This document shows positions 8,818 through 20,366 of a DNA stretch of 64,000 nucleotides, in pieces (the first letter of the stretch is position 1; every line of letters begins with the position of its first letter). Below the pieces are notes generated by a model that was not told where the DNA came from, ran no database searches, and saw nothing but the letters and a program-made list of their open reading frames with translations. Origin of the DNA: Shimia sp. Alg240-R146 (lineage in GTDB: Bacteria; Pseudomonadota; Alphaproteobacteria; Rhodobacterales; Rhodobacteraceae); NCBI RefSeq assembly GCF_947331465.1, contig NZ_CAMZOK010000001.1, positions 372,001 to 436,000 of the forward strand, in the 5' to 3' direction. Position numbers and translations under genes: made by a program.

Positions 8818-9582
8818 TTACGAAATCCGGAAGTTGTCGCCCAGATAAACCCGGCGTACGTTTTCGTTTTCGACAACCTCTTCGGGCGTGCCTGACATCA
8901 GAACCTTACCGTCATGCAGAATATAGGCGCGGTCCACGATTTCGAGGGTTTCGCGGACGTTGTGGTCCGTGATCAGAACCCCAATGCCGCGTTTTCTAAG
9001 ATCGGACACCAAGTGGCGAATGTCGCCCACCGAGATCGGGTCAACGCCGGCAAAAGGTTCATCCAACAAAAGGTATTTTGGATCCGCCGCCAGACAGCGC
9101 GCAATTTCGACGCGCCGCCGTTCACCACCGGACAGCGCCAGCGCGGGCGCGCGGCGCAGGTGTTCGATGGAAAACTCGCTGAGCAGTTCTTCGAGCCGCT
9201 CGCGCCGTTTGTGGCGATCTTTTTGAGTGATATCGAGAATGGCAGTGATGTTGTCTTCGACAGATAGGCCGCGAAAGATCGACATTTCCTGCGGCAGATA
9301 GCCAATGCCCAGTTTGGCGCGGCGGTACATCGGCAAGGTGGTGGCGTCCACGCCATCAATGACCACGCGACCGCCTTCGGGCTGCAAAAGCCCGGCAACC
9401 GCGTAAAACGTGGTGGTCTTGCCGCTGCCGTTTGGGCCGAGCAAACCAACGACTTCGCCACGGTTCAATTTCATCGAAAAATCGCGGATCACAACGCGCT
9501 TGCGATAGGCCTTGCGCAGGCTTTCAACCTTTAGGCCTGACTGGCCTTCGGTCACAGCAAGATCGGGCTTCGCCATGCTCAC
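8818..9582 (-). CDS. lptB: LPS export ABC transporter ATP-binding protein
   Basis: ATPase that powers lipopolysaccharide extraction by LptFG at the inner membrane. The 254-aa protein has Walker [10 protein letters not shown] (49-57), the ABC signature [13 protein letters not shown] and Walker [14 protein letters not shown], and reads as LptB over its length ([20 protein letters not shown]). Its start overlaps the lptA stop by 4 bp. It is last in rnd-kdsD-lptC-lptA-lptB; 232 bp without a gene separate it from hpf. Confidence 0.96.
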   Translation of the reverse strand: MSMAKPDLAVTEGQSGLKVESLRKAYRKRVVIRDFSMKLNRGEVVGLLGPNGSGKTTTFYAVAGLLQPEGGRVVIDGVDATTLPMYRRAKLGIGYLPQEMSIFRGLSVEDNITAILDITQKDRHKRRERLEELLSEFSIEHLRRAPALALSGGERRRVEIARCLAADPKYLLLDEPFAGVDPISVGDIRHLVSDLRKRGIGVLITDHNVRETLEIVDRAYILHDGKVLMSGTPEEVVENENVRRVYLGDNFRIS

Positions 9583-10058
9583 TGGTTCCTCAGAATAGTT
9601 TTGACCCGCCCGTGCATTTCGGCGGTGTTCGAATTCAAATCAACCGTCATTTCATCTGCAGTAATTGAGGTATTTTCCTGCAATACCATGACGTTACCCG
9701 ACATGCGTACCGAGCCGTCCTCGATGCTGTATTCAGCCTTCTCGGCTTCTGCGATGTCTTTGCCTTGCACCAGAAGAACGTCCCCTTCGGCGATCAGGCG
9801 GGCAATGCCAACCGTACCGGCGCTGCTGTAATGCACATTCACTTTGTTGGCGGTCATATGCATCTCGCCCTGAACGATTTTGACATTGCCGGAGAACACC
9901 GCGCTGCCGTCGTTTTGATTGACGGAAAGGCTGTCGGCGGTGACCTCGACCGGCAAGCCGCTGTCTTGTTGCATGTTGCCAAATCCAACTTGGAACCCTT
10001 GGGCAGATGCCATTGCCGGAAACAGGCTGATGGCCAGAATGAGCAGGGTGCGCAGCAT
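9579..10058 (-). CDS. lptA: LPS transport periplasmic protein LptA
   Basis: Periplasmic bridge carrying lipopolysaccharide from LptC to the outer-membrane LptD. The 159-aa protein has a signal peptide (1-19, ending AMASA) and an OstA beta-jellyroll with repeated V-x-A-D-x-L and I-x-G-N-V patterns such as AVFSGNVKI and VRMSGNVMV. The ATG is preceded by AAAGGAC. It sits 3 bp after lptC and overlaps lptB by 4 bp. Confidence 0.92.
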   Translation of the reverse strand: MLRTLLILAISLFPAMASAQGFQVGFGNMQQDSGLPVEVTADSLSVNQNDGSAVFSGNVKIVQGEMHMTANKVNVHYSSAGTVGIARLIAEGDVLLVQGKDIAEAEKAEYSIEDGSVRMSGNVMVLQENTSITADEMTVDLNSNTAEMHGRVKTILRNQ

Positions 10059-10061
10059 GTC

Positions 10062-10679
10062 TTATGGGTCCTTTGTCGTCGTTTGGGGCGTATATAGCAG
10101 TCGCACACCTTTTGTGAAAAACAAATAGATATCATCACTTTCGCCTGCGGGCCGAATTGCCATGCGGCCCGCGTCGAGCCGGCCGATGCCCAGTGTTGCG
10201 CTCACCGGTCCGCCGGTCTCGGCGCGCACCTGATCCAGGCTCATGATCAACGAGTCTGTGTCCAGTTTCAGCCCGGAACTTGTGGTGATGCGCACGCCGT
10301 CCTCAAGCACCAGGTCCTGAAAGGCGCTGTCCATCTCGCCGTGTTCGGCCAGAACGGTGATCAGTTGACCGCTGGTCAGGGTGATGCGTGTGTCCAGATC
10401 TTCGGCGACGATGCGGGAGGGTTCTTCGGGATCCGGGTTGGCCTTGGCAGCGGTGACGGCCACCAGATGACCGCGACCCGTCTGGGACGAAAACGAGGGC
10501 GCTGTCACCTGTTGGTCACGCAGGCGAGTTTCCAACTCGACGTCGGCAAAGGGGATCGCGCTTTCCAGATCGATGGTGCGGGGGACGAGGAACATGGTGG
10601 CCAACAGCACAAGCGCCAGCAAAGGCAAGATGACCTTCAACAAGGCCACCATGTTGGAATATGTGAAACCCCCTGCCAT
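10062..10679 (-). CDS. lptC: LPS export protein LptC
   Basis: Inner-membrane-anchored component that receives lipopolysaccharide from LptBFG and passes it to LptA. The 205-aa protein has one N-terminal membrane helix (about 11-32, rich in Leu/Val) and a periplasmic domain with LptC-type features (ITLTSGQLITVLAEHGEMD and LVLEDGVRITTSSGL). LptC is poorly conserved, so position supports the call strongly: it is between kdsD (6 bp) and lptA (3 bp). Confidence 0.88.
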   Translation of the reverse strand: MAGGFTYSNMVALLKVILPLLALVLLATMFLVPRTIDLESAIPFADVELETRLRDQQVTAPSFSSQTGRGHLVAVTAAKANPDPEEPSRIVAEDLDTRITLTSGQLITVLAEHGEMDSAFQDLVLEDGVRITTSSGLKLDTDSLIMSLDQVRAETGGPVSATLGIGRLDAGRMAIRPAGESDDIYLFFTKGVRLLYTPQTTTKDP

Positions 10680-10685
10680 CCGGAT

Positions 10686-11660
10686 TTAGCCGAGCCCGGC
10701 GCGCAGGCAATCGTGGATGTGTAGGATGCCCTCGGGCGTGCCGCTGCCTTCGGGGTCGACCACAAACAGACAGGTGATCTTGCGCTGGTTCATGATGGCA
10801 ACGGCTTCTTCGGCAAGCGCGTTGGGCGAAATCGTCTGCGGTGCGTGTGTCATGACGTCCGCCGCAGAACGATCCAGCAAGCCGGTCATATGTCGCCGTA
10901 AATCACCGTCGGTGACGATGCCGCTCAGGGTGCCATCAGGTCCGGTCACGCCAACAACGCCAAAGCCCTTTTGGCTGATCTCGATCAGCGCGTCGGACAT
11001 CGGTGTCGCCTCGGTGATCAGTGGCACGGCATGGTCAGCATGCATAAGGTCGCGTACGCGGGACAGTTGGGCGCCCAGTTTGCCACCGGGGTGAAACTCG
11101 CGAAAGTTTTCCGGCGTGAATTTGCGGTGCTCCATCAGCGCCACGGCCAAAGCATCGCCTAGCGCCAGCGTCATAGTGGTCGATGTGGTGGGCACAACGC
11201 CTGTGCCACAGGCCTCTTCGGCTTTGGGCAGGATCAGGCCAATGTCACTTTGCTTGATCAACGTGCTTTCGGCGCGGCTGGCCACCCCGATCAGCGGGAT
11301 GTTGAAGCGCCGCGTGTAGGCAACAAGGTCGGCCAATTCAGGCGTTTCGCCGGAGTTGGACAGCACAAGAGCCACGTCGCCCTGCGCCATCATACCCAGA
11401 TCGCCGTGGCTGGCCTCGGCGGGGTGCACGAAGTGGGCTGGTGTGCCAGTAGAAGCAAACGTCGCCGCAATTTTGCGGGCGATATGGCCGGATTTGCCCA
11501 TTCCAGAGACAATCACCCGCCCCTTGGCTGATAAAAGCAGCGCCACAGCTTCGCCGATTTCGGCCCCAAGGCTGTCGCCCAACAGGCGCAGAGCCTCGGT
11601 TTCGATCGACAGCACACGTTGTGCCGTGGCGAGGAAGGTATGTTTCTCGGGATCAGTCAT
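10686..11660 (-). CDS. kdsD: Arabinose-5-phosphate isomerase (KpsF/GutQ family)
   Basis: Converts ribulose-5-phosphate to arabinose-5-phosphate, the first committed step toward Kdo for lipopolysaccharide. In 324 aa the N-terminal half is a SIS domain (VSGMGKSGHIARKIAATFASTG, LSNSGETPEL, and HPGGKLG before the linker), followed by two CBS domains from about 210 on. Its start codon shares one base with the rnd stop, and lptC follows, placing Kdo synthesis with LPS export. Confidence 0.93.
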   Translation of the reverse strand: MTDPEKHTFLATAQRVLSIETEALRLLGDSLGAEIGEAVALLLSAKGRVIVSGMGKSGHIARKIAATFASTGTPAHFVHPAEASHGDLGMMAQGDVALVLSNSGETPELADLVAYTRRFNIPLIGVASRAESTLIKQSDIGLILPKAEEACGTGVVPTTSTTMTLALGDALAVALMEHRKFTPENFREFHPGGKLGAQLSRVRDLMHADHAVPLITEATPMSDALIEISQKGFGVVGVTGPDGTLSGIVTDGDLRRHMTGLLDRSAADVMTHAPQTISPNALAEEAVAIMNQRKITCLFVVDPEGSGTPEGILHIHDCLRAGLG

Positions 11661-12271
11661 CAGTGGGAAAAGATGTCCTGTTCGGGCCAGCCTTCGATAT
11701 CCAGCTGGGCGCGCATTGGCAGAAAATCAAAACAGGCCTGCGCCATGTTCATGCGGCCTTCGCGTTCCAGCCGGGTGTTCAGCTCTTCGCGCAGACGGTG
11801 CAGATACAGCACGTCAGAGGCGGCGTAATCGAGTTGCGCGTTGCTCAGCTCGGGAGCGCCCCAATCGCTCATCTGCTGGTGTTTGGAAATGTCGACACCC
11901 AGCAGTTCCTGCAACAGGTTCTTGAGCCCGTGGCGGTCAGTATAGGTGCGGATCAGCTTGGATGCGATCTTGGTGCAATAGACCGGCGCGGTCACTGCGC
12001 CAAAGGTGTGAAGCAAAGCGGCGATGTCAAAACGCCCGAAGTGGAAGAGCTTCAACACGTCGGGATTTTGCAACATACGCACAAGATTGGGCGCTTCTGT
12101 CTGACCTTTGGAGACTTGCACAAGGTGGGCATTGCCGTCGCCGCCGGACATCTGAATCACACACAGCCTGTCGCGGTGTGGGTTAAGCCCCATTGTCTCA
12201 CAATCGATGGCCACGAAGGGGCCAAGGTCCAGCCCGTCGGGAAGGTCGTTTTGATACAGGAAGTTCGCCAT
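11660..12271 (-). CDS. rnd: RNase D-like 3'-5' exonuclease
   Basis: A DEDDy exonuclease domain probably acting on RNA 3' ends. The acidic residues sit in AIDCETMGL, in FHFGRFDIA and in YAASDVLYLH, whose Tyr-x3-Asp marks the Y subclass. At 203 aa it has only the nuclease domain; classical RNase D is about 370 aa with HRDC domains. Short forms like this are common in Rhodobacterales. ATG preceded by GAGGCG. It heads the kdsD-lpt operon; the functional reason for that linkage is unknown. Confidence 0.87.
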   Translation of the reverse strand: MANFLYQNDLPDGLDLGPFVAIDCETMGLNPHRDRLCVIQMSGGDGNAHLVQVSKGQTEAPNLVRMLQNPDVLKLFHFGRFDIAALLHTFGAVTAPVYCTKIASKLIRTYTDRHGLKNLLQELLGVDISKHQQMSDWGAPELSNAQLDYAASDVLYLHRLREELNTRLEREGRMNMAQACFDFLPMRAQLDIEGWPEQDIFSH

Positions 12272-12417
12272 TTTCGCCTCGGATTTGGAAGTGCCTAGGA
12301 CTTACGGTGTCTGGGCCGGTGTTTCAATGTTTCATGCAGCAAAGCACATGGGATCACCTTTTGTAACAGCTCGGCGTGGGTATTGTGACGTATTTGCGAA
12401 GATCCTATATTGTCGCC

Positions 12418-13164
12418 ATGGATTACAGCCCCACACTTTCAGTCGAAGACGAGTTGCGCATGCTGGTGGAAACCCGCGAGCGCGAAGCGGCGCCGCGGGT
12501 GGAGCGCGTGGAAACACAGAGCGGTGTGTTCTGGATCAAGCGGCCGGAACAGCTTAGCCTGCGATACCGTCTGCAAAAGGGCGATCCGCGCAAGGCGTTT
12601 GAGCGCGAGCGACTGGGATTTCATGATCTGAACGAGGCGCACGGTCCGGCGCCGATGCTCGTGGCTGAGGGAGAGGATTTTATCGTGCTGCCGGATTGTG
12701 GTGACAATTTAAGGTACCGCTTGAAGATCGAAGCCGACGCCGCAGTTCGGCGCTCATTGCTGCTGGATGCAGCGTCGTCTCTGGGCAGGATGCACGCGCT
12801 TGGGTTTGCGCACGGGCGCCCCAGCCCCAAAGACATGTGTCGCCGCGATGATCAAGAAGTCCTGCTTGATTTTGAACGGTATGACCGGCGCAACAATTCG
12901 TTGAAGGGACAAGCCCGCGATCTGGTGATCTGGGCTTTCAACGTGGCTGCGCATTCGCCGCATATGCGCGGGGATCTGACAGAGGCGCTTGAGGTGCACG
13001 GCGATTTGGCGCCCGCTGGTTTGCGCGCTGCTGCCGAACAGCTTTGCCGCCGGCTGGTTTGGGCGAATTGGCTGACCAAGCCGATCCAGATGCGCCCGGG
13101 CAACAAGGGACGCGAGTTCAAAGCGATTCCCGTTGTGTTGGATTTGTTTGGCACGCCCGCGTGA
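12418..13164 (+). CDS. Lipopolysaccharide kinase-like / BUD32-type kinase-fold protein
   Basis: A 248-aa protein with a reduced kinase fold. An early beta-lobe contains SGVFWIKRPEQ (candidate ATP-binding Lys); the catalytic-loop position reads HGRPSPKDMC and the metal-site position LLDFERYD. In most kinases the loop is HGD or HRD, so an Arg stands where the catalytic Asp is expected. I chose the ATG at 12418; a GTG at 12376 would add 14 residues without better support. It diverges from rnd. Substrate unknown; envelope or LPS phosphorylation is only a suggestion from the family. Confidence 0.65.
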   Translation: MDYSPTLSVEDELRMLVETREREAAPRVERVETQSGVFWIKRPEQLSLRYRLQKGDPRKAFERERLGFHDLNEAHGPAPMLVAEGEDFIVLPDCGDNLRYRLKIEADAAVRRSLLLDAASSLGRMHALGFAHGRPSPKDMCRRDDQEVLLDFERYDRRNNSLKGQARDLVIWAFNVAAHSPHMRGDLTEALEVHGDLAPAGLRAAAEQLCRRLVWANWLTKPIQMRPGNKGREFKAIPVVLDLFGTPA

Positions 13165-13241
13165 TTGTGTGCCGTTTCATTTAACGCCGCACGCAAGATG
13201 TACCGGTTTTATAAGGAGCCGTCGCACGCCGTTGACAAACA

Positions 13242-13317
13242 TGGTGCCTCAAGAGGGACTCGAACCCCCGACCTTGTCCTTACGAAGGACCTGCTCTACC
13301 AGCTGAGCTATTGAGGC
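13242..13317 (-). tRNA. tRNA-Thr (anticodon CGT)
   Basis: A complete 76-nt cloverleaf on the minus strand with encoded CCA. The acceptor arm GCCTCAA pairs with TTGAGGC; the D arm is GCTC/GAGC; the anticodon loop TTCGTAA gives anticodon CGT, reading ACG (Thr); the T arm is GGGGG-TTCGAGT-CCCTC with one G-T pair. The outermost anticodon-stem pair is G-A. It stands alone between the kinase-like gene and the phosphatase gene. Confidence 0.95.
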
Positions 13318-13391
13318 GCTGGGGCGGTATATAGGTGCGGGTATTGGGCAACACAAGTCAATTTGAGTGCGGCAAATGCCTCCTCAATCAG

Positions 13392-14129
13392 TCAGCTTTC
13401 GGGCTCGAGGGCCACGCGTCCCTCGGGCTTTAACTGCCAAACTTTGCCGTCCTCAAACACCGCAGCACAAAGCGGGCGACCGTAAGCAGCGCCGCCGTCA
13501 AGGTCGATGCGGTTGCCAAAATGGGTCGCCTTTTGCAAGGCGGTGTGGCCGTGCACCACCAGCCAAGGATGGCGGGTGTCATCATCGATAAAGCCTTGCC
13601 GGATCCAGACGAGATCGTTTTCATGTTGATCCGCCAACGCAACGCCCGGCTTGATACCTGCGTGCACAAACAACAGGTCGTCGTGTTGGTGATAAATGTG
13701 CAGAGATTTCAGGAACTCCACATGCTCTTGCGGCACGGTGGCTTTGGCGCGTTCGTGTACGGCAAACAAACGGTCCTCGTACGACACGTCGATGCCGTAG
13801 CTTTCCAACGTTTGCACGCCACCAAGCCGCTTGTGCAGCCAGAAGAAATCCACCAACAGATGTGGATCGTGCCGTGGGGTGTCTTCCATGAACCATTCAA
13901 ACATCCGGTCATGATTGCCTTTCAGGCAAATCCAGTTGCGCCCCGCATCAAGCCCCATGCGCAGACGTTCGATCACGCCCTGGCTGTCCGGCCCGCGATC
14001 CACATAGTCCCCGAGAAACACGATCTGCGCGTCAGGTCCGCCGTCTGCCTCGATGCGGGTAAGCATGTCGTCCAGCAGATCGATCTGCCCGTGAATGTCG
14101 CCAATGGCGTAGATGGGAGTGGTCATCAA
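13392..14129 (-). CDS. Metallophosphoesterase, PPP-type Ser/Thr phosphatase family
   Basis: A cytoplasmic metal-dependent phosphatase of 245 aa. The PPP signature is complete: GDIHGQ (10-15), GDYVDRGPDS, KGNHDRM, and later LLFVHAG and VVHGHT, which together hold the two metal ions. The family includes bacterial PrpA/PrpE-type protein phosphatases and ApaH-type Ap4A hydrolases; the sequence cannot separate them. The gene follows serA on the same strand but beyond a strong terminator, so it is likely a separate unit. Confidence 0.88.
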   Translation of the reverse strand: MMTTPIYAIGDIHGQIDLLDDMLTRIEADGGPDAQIVFLGDYVDRGPDSQGVIERLRMGLDAGRNWICLKGNHDRMFEWFMEDTPRHDPHLLVDFFWLHKRLGGVQTLESYGIDVSYEDRLFAVHERAKATVPQEHVEFLKSLHIYHQHDDLLFVHAGIKPGVALADQHENDLVWIRQGFIDDDTRHPWLVVHGHTALQKATHFGNRIDLDGGAAYGRPLCAAVFEDGKVWQLKPEGRVALEPES

Positions 14130-14161
14130 AGAATTCCTGCGTCAGTCACTGGCTCATTAAA

Positions 14162-14192
14162 CAAAAAACGCCGCCCCAAACAGGGGCGGCGT
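14162..14192 (-). terminator. Rho-independent terminator of serC-serA
   Basis: On the minus strand a 10-bp GC stem (ACGCCGCCCC with GGGGCGGCGT, 5-nt loop) is followed directly by six T residues, 24 bp after the serA stop. Confidence 0.92.
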
Positions 14193-14215
14193 GTGAAACT
14201 CTTGTGATAGGCGCC

Positions 14216-15811
14216 TTAAGCGACGTCAAACACCAGCGGCTTCACCTGACGGAACATGTCGGTTTGGCACAGCTTGTCGACAACCGGCGCAGGCACCTGA
14301 GCATCGACGTAAAGCAAGGCAATCGCTTCGCCACCGACATCGGCGCGGCCAAGGGTAAAGTTGGCGATGTTCACGCCGTTTTCGCCCATGGTCTGACCCA
14401 AGGTGCCGATGATGCCCGGCACGTCTTCGTTGGTGGTATAAAGCATGTTGGCGCCGACTTCGGCGTCGATGTTGATGCCTTTGATCTGGATAAAGCGTGG
14501 TTTGCCATCGCTGAACACTGTTCCTGCAACCGAACGCTCGCGCTTGTCGGTCACCACGGTCACTTTGATATAGCCGTCAAAGGTGCCCGATTTGTCTTGG
14601 TTGGTGGTCGAGATCTTGATGCCGCGCTCTTTGGCGACAACAGGTGCCGACACCATGTTCACGTCTGGGTTGGCTTTCTTCATGATGCCAGCCACAACCG
14701 CACAGTTCAGCGCAGCAAGGTTCATGTCAGACACAACACCATCGTAAAGGATGTTGATGGCTTTGATCGGCTCGTCAGTCATCTGACCCGAGAACGCACC
14801 AAGGTGCTCGGCCAGTTTGATCCACGGGCCCATGACTTTGGCTTCTTCTGCGGTCACGGACGGCATGTTCAACGCGTTTTCCACAGCACCGGTCAGCAAA
14901 TAATTCGACATCTGCTCAGCCACCTGAAGCGCCACGTTTTCTTGGGCTTCGGTTGTGGCCGCGCCAAGGTGCGGTGTGCAGACGACGTTGGGCAGGTTGA
15001 AAAGCGCGTTTTCTTTGGCTGGCTCTTCTTTGAACACGTCAAACGCTGCACCAGCAACGTGGCCGGATTTCAGCAATTCGGCCAGTGCTTCTTCGTCGAC
15101 CAGACCACCGCGGGCACAGTTGATGATGCGCACGCCTTTCTTGGTTTTGGCGAGGTTTTCAGCCGACAGGATGTTGGCTGTGGCGTCGGTGAACGGCACA
15201 TGCAGGGTGATGAAATCGGCGCGTGTCAGCAGCGCGTCCAGTTCAACCTTTTCTACGCCCATTTTGTCGGCTTTTTCTTCGGACAAGAAGGGGTCATAGG
15301 CGACCACTTTCATCTTCAGGCCACGCGCGCGGTCGCACACGATGCCACCGATGTTGCCCGCGCCGATCACGCCGAGTGTTTTGTTGGTCAGCTCGACGCC
15401 CATGAATTTGGACTTTTCCCATTTGCCGGCGTGTGTGGATTCGGACGCTTCGGGGATCTGGCGTGCCACGGCGAACATCATCGCAATGGCGTGCTCGGCT
15501 GTTGTGATCATGTTGCCGAACGGCGTGTTCATGACGATCACGCCTTTTTTCGACGCAGCCTCTTTGTCGACGTTGTCGGTGCCGATGCCGGCGCGACCGA
15601 TGACTTTGAGGTTGTCGGCGTTCTCCAGCAGTTTCGCTGTGGCTTTGGTGGCCGAGCGGATCGCAAGGCCGTCGTATTGGCCAATCACTTCGGCCAGCGC
15701 GTCTTTGTCTTTGCCAAGATCGGGCATGAAATCTACGTCGATGCCACGGTCGCGGAAAATCTGAACGGCGGTTTCGCTGAGTTTATCAGAAACGAGTACT
15801 TTGGGAGCCAT
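14216..15811 (-). CDS. serA: D-3-phosphoglycerate dehydrogenase
   Basis: Oxidises 3-phosphoglycerate to 3-phosphohydroxypyruvate, the first step of serine synthesis. The 531-aa protein is the long form: an N-terminal substrate domain, the NAD domain with GVIGAGNIGG, catalytic His in TPHLGAATTEA, then an allosteric substrate-binding domain and a C-terminal ACT domain (ALLYVDAQVPAPVVDKL), the usual site of serine feedback. ATG preceded by AAAGGACGC. It is 83 bp downstream of serC. Confidence 0.97.
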   Translation of the reverse strand: MAPKVLVSDKLSETAVQIFRDRGIDVDFMPDLGKDKDALAEVIGQYDGLAIRSATKATAKLLENADNLKVIGRAGIGTDNVDKEAASKKGVIVMNTPFGNMITTAEHAIAMMFAVARQIPEASESTHAGKWEKSKFMGVELTNKTLGVIGAGNIGGIVCDRARGLKMKVVAYDPFLSEEKADKMGVEKVELDALLTRADFITLHVPFTDATANILSAENLAKTKKGVRIINCARGGLVDEEALAELLKSGHVAGAAFDVFKEEPAKENALFNLPNVVCTPHLGAATTEAQENVALQVAEQMSNYLLTGAVENALNMPSVTAEEAKVMGPWIKLAEHLGAFSGQMTDEPIKAINILYDGVVSDMNLAALNCAVVAGIMKKANPDVNMVSAPVVAKERGIKISTTNQDKSGTFDGYIKVTVVTDKRERSVAGTVFSDGKPRFIQIKGINIDAEVGANMLYTTNEDVPGIIGTLGQTMGENGVNIANFTLGRADVGGEAIALLYVDAQVPAPVVDKLCQTDMFRQVKPLVFDVA

Positions 15812-15894
15812 GTTGAGCGTCCTTTATGTCGGGGGCCGGATTGGCCTGAATGGGAAAGGTGGAAGCTGCCCGGCGAGGCCGGACAGGAATTCAC

Positions 15895-17040
15895 TTAGGC
15901 TTGTGCTGCGATTTCGGCTTCAAAAGCCCATGCAAGCCACGGGAGCATCGCGTTGATGTCAGCGGTTTCCACCGTGCCACCACACCAGATGCGCAGACCG
16001 GCTGGCGCGTCACGATAAGCACCGATGTCCAGCGCGATGTCCTCAAGCTCCAGACGTGTTGCAACGGCTTTGGCAAAGGCCGCACCGTCTTGAATACGTG
16101 CGTCCGTGAACTTCAGGCAGACCGAAGTGTTGGAGCGTGTCGCATCATCCCCGGCCAGATTTGCGATCCAGTCATTGGCGTCGCAGAAATCAAACACGGC
16201 TTGCGCGTTGGCATCAGCGCGCGCGATCATGCCTTTCAGGCCGCCTACTGAGCGGGCCCAGTCCAGCGCGAACAGGTAGTCTTCGACAGCCAGCATCGAC
16301 GGTGTGTTGATGGTCGCGCCGGTAAAGATGCCTTCGATCAGCTTGCCGCCTTTGGTCATACGGAAGATTTTCGGCAGAGGCCATGCAGGGGTGTAGCTTT
16401 CCAGACGTGCGACAGCGCGTGGCGACAGAACGATCACACCGTGGGCCGCTTCGCCGCCCAGAACCTTCTGCCAAGAGAAGGTGGTGACATCCAGTTTGTC
16501 CCAATCCAGATCCATCGCGAAAGCCGCCGAAGTGGCGTCGCAAATCGTCAGGCCGGTTCGGTTGGCGTCAATCCAGTCGCCGTTTGGCACGCGCACACCC
16601 GAGGTGGTGCCGTTCCAAGTAAAGACAACGTCGTTGTTGAAATCCACTGAGGCAAGATCAACGATCTGGCCGTAGTCGGCAGTCTTGGCTTCCGCGTCGA
16701 TCTTCAGCTGTTTGACCACGTCGGTGATCCAGCCTGCGCCGAAAGATTCCCATGCCAGCATCTCAACCTTGCGTTCGCCAAGCAGCGACCACAAAGCCAT
16801 CTCTACAGCACCTGTGTCAGATGCCGGAACGATGCCGATTTTATAGTCAGCGGGGATGCCCAGAACTTCGCGGGTGCCTTCGATGGCATCCTTCAACTTG
16901 GCTTTGCCAACAGCTGCGCGGTGGCTGCGACCCAATGGGGCGTCTGCCAGTTTGGACAATTCAAATGTGGGGGGTTTGGCACATGGGCCAGAAGAAAAAC
17001 GCGGGTTTGCCGGCCGCGCTGCCGGTTGCTGAGTAGCCAT
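15895..17040 (-). CDS. serC: Phosphoserine aminotransferase
   Basis: PLP enzyme converting 3-phosphohydroxypyruvate and glutamate to phosphoserine. The 381-aa protein starts [19 protein letters not shown], the normal alphaproteobacterial N-terminus, with AAGGA before the ATG; the longer reading to 17244 runs through the leader and is rejected. The PLP lysine lies in [16 protein letters not shown], and [10 protein letters not shown] and [10 protein letters not shown] are family motifs. First gene of the serC-serA operon. Confidence 0.96.
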   Translation of the reverse strand: MATQQPAARPANPRFSSGPCAKPPTFELSKLADAPLGRSHRAAVGKAKLKDAIEGTREVLGIPADYKIGIVPASDTGAVEMALWSLLGERKVEMLAWESFGAGWITDVVKQLKIDAEAKTADYGQIVDLASVDFNNDVVFTWNGTTSGVRVPNGDWIDANRTGLTICDATSAAFAMDLDWDKLDVTTFSWQKVLGGEAAHGVIVLSPRAVARLESYTPAWPLPKIFRMTKGGKLIEGIFTGATINTPSMLAVEDYLFALDWARSVGGLKGMIARADANAQAVFDFCDANDWIANLAGDDATRSNTSVCLKFTDARIQDGAAFAKAVATRLELEDIALDIGAYRDAPAGLRIWCGGTVETADINAMLPWLAWAFEAEIAAQA

Positions 17041-17100
17041 CAATGCTATCCTTACAGATATATGCCTCTCGTTGGGGAGAGGTGTCCCACCGACGGGGAT
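17041..17100 (-). promoter_or_regulatory. Structured serC leader, candidate serC RNA motif
   Basis: Directly upstream of serC the minus strand can form two hairpins: 17065-17082 (CCTCTC/GAGAGG, 6-nt loop) and 17085-17099 (TCCC/GGGA). The nearer one ends 12 bases from the ribosome-binding site (complement of 17049-17053). A conserved two-hairpin serC RNA element is known upstream of serC in Alphaproteobacteria; position and architecture fit, but I could not align to the family model. Confidence 0.55.
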
Positions 17101-17234
17101 AAGGCGGATGCTGCGGCTGCACAACAGGGAAAATTTGCGATCACGACAGTTTGTCACGCAAAACTGACGCGCTTTGACCACTATCGGAAACTTGCGAAAG
17201 CAGTCAGTGTTGCGTCGAAGGGAGCGGTTTGTTG

Positions 17235-19538
<2,304 letters not shown>

Positions 19539-19541
19539 TAC

Positions 19542-20300
19542 ATGCTTGAATTTGGCTTTGAGGCGTTGCTGCTTTTGTTGGCGGCCGGGTTTTTCGCGGG
19601 TTTTGTGGACGCCATCGCAGGCGGTGGCGGGCTGATCACTTTGCCGACATTGATGATCGCGGGCGTGCCGCCGGTTCAGGCACTGGCGACCAACAAAATC
19701 CAAGGCATGTTTGGCGCCGGAACGGCTGCCTATTCATATGCCAAAAGCGGGCTGGTGGATCTGCGCGAGCAAGCCTTGCCCGCGGTTCTTGCCGGTGTGG
19801 CGTCTTTTGCAGGCGCCTTGCTGGTGTCGGTGTTGCCCACTGATTGGATCCGCCTTGTGTTGCCCTTACTGCTCATTGGCATCGCGATATTTTTTGCGTT
19901 TCGCAAGGATCCCGACGATCTCGACCGCACAGCGCGCCTGTCGCCCTTGGCGTTTACCTGGACAGCGGTGCCTTTGGTGGGCGCCTACGACGGATTGCTC
20001 GGGCCGGGTGCAGGCAGTTTTTACATGATCGCCTTTGTGGCGCTGGGCGGCTACGGCATCCTTAAGGCCACGGCACATACCAAGCTTTTGAACTTTGCGT
20101 CCAATGTCGGTGGTTTGGCCGGATTTATCCTTGTGGCGGAGCCGCTATGGGCGCTGGGTCTGATGATGGGTGCAATGCAAATTGCCGGAGCGCGGCTAGG
20201 GGCCAAGATGGCAATGGCCAAAGGGGCAAAGCTGATCAGACCGTTGTTGGTGGCGACATCCCTGATCCTCGCGGCCAAGCTTTTGTGGAATGCGCTCTGA
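19542..20300 (+). CDS. TSUP (TauE/SafE) family permease
   Basis: An inner-membrane protein of 252 aa with about eight hydrophobic segments and the TSUP marks: DAIAGGGGLITLPTL (27-41) and ALATNKIQGMFG near the start, and a second inverted half with DGLLGPGAGSFY. The family moves sulfite, sulfonates, sulfoacetate or other organic anions; the substrate cannot be told. It is 3 bp from serB. Confidence 0.85.
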   Translation: MLEFGFEALLLLLAAGFFAGFVDAIAGGGGLITLPTLMIAGVPPVQALATNKIQGMFGAGTAAYSYAKSGLVDLREQALPAVLAGVASFAGALLVSVLPTDWIRLVLPLLLIGIAIFFAFRKDPDDLDRTARLSPLAFTWTAVPLVGAYDGLLGPGAGSFYMIAFVALGGYGILKATAHTKLLNFASNVGGLAGFILVAEPLWALGLMMGAMQIAGARLGAKMAMAKGAKLIRPLLVATSLILAAKLLWNAL

Positions 20301-20322
20301 TCTCTCTCACGCAACCGTCATA

Positions 20323-20342
20323 ATTTAACGTTTGTGTTAAAT
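20323..20342. promoter_or_regulatory. Candidate ArsR operator (inverted repeat)
   Basis: ATTTAAC-N6-GTTAAAT, seven bases per arm and a perfect inverted repeat, ends 24 bp before the arsR-like start codon. Such A/T-rich dyads over the promoter are typical ArsR-family sites, suggesting autoregulation of the three-gene operon. Confidence 0.55.
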
Positions 20343-20366
20343 AAAGAATCGGGCGATGCTCAGTCC

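Noticed and set aside
14204-15898. A 564-codon open frame on the plus strand
   Set aside because: It lies fully antisense to serA, which has all family motifs; the antisense product is His/Phe/Gly-rich with no domain.
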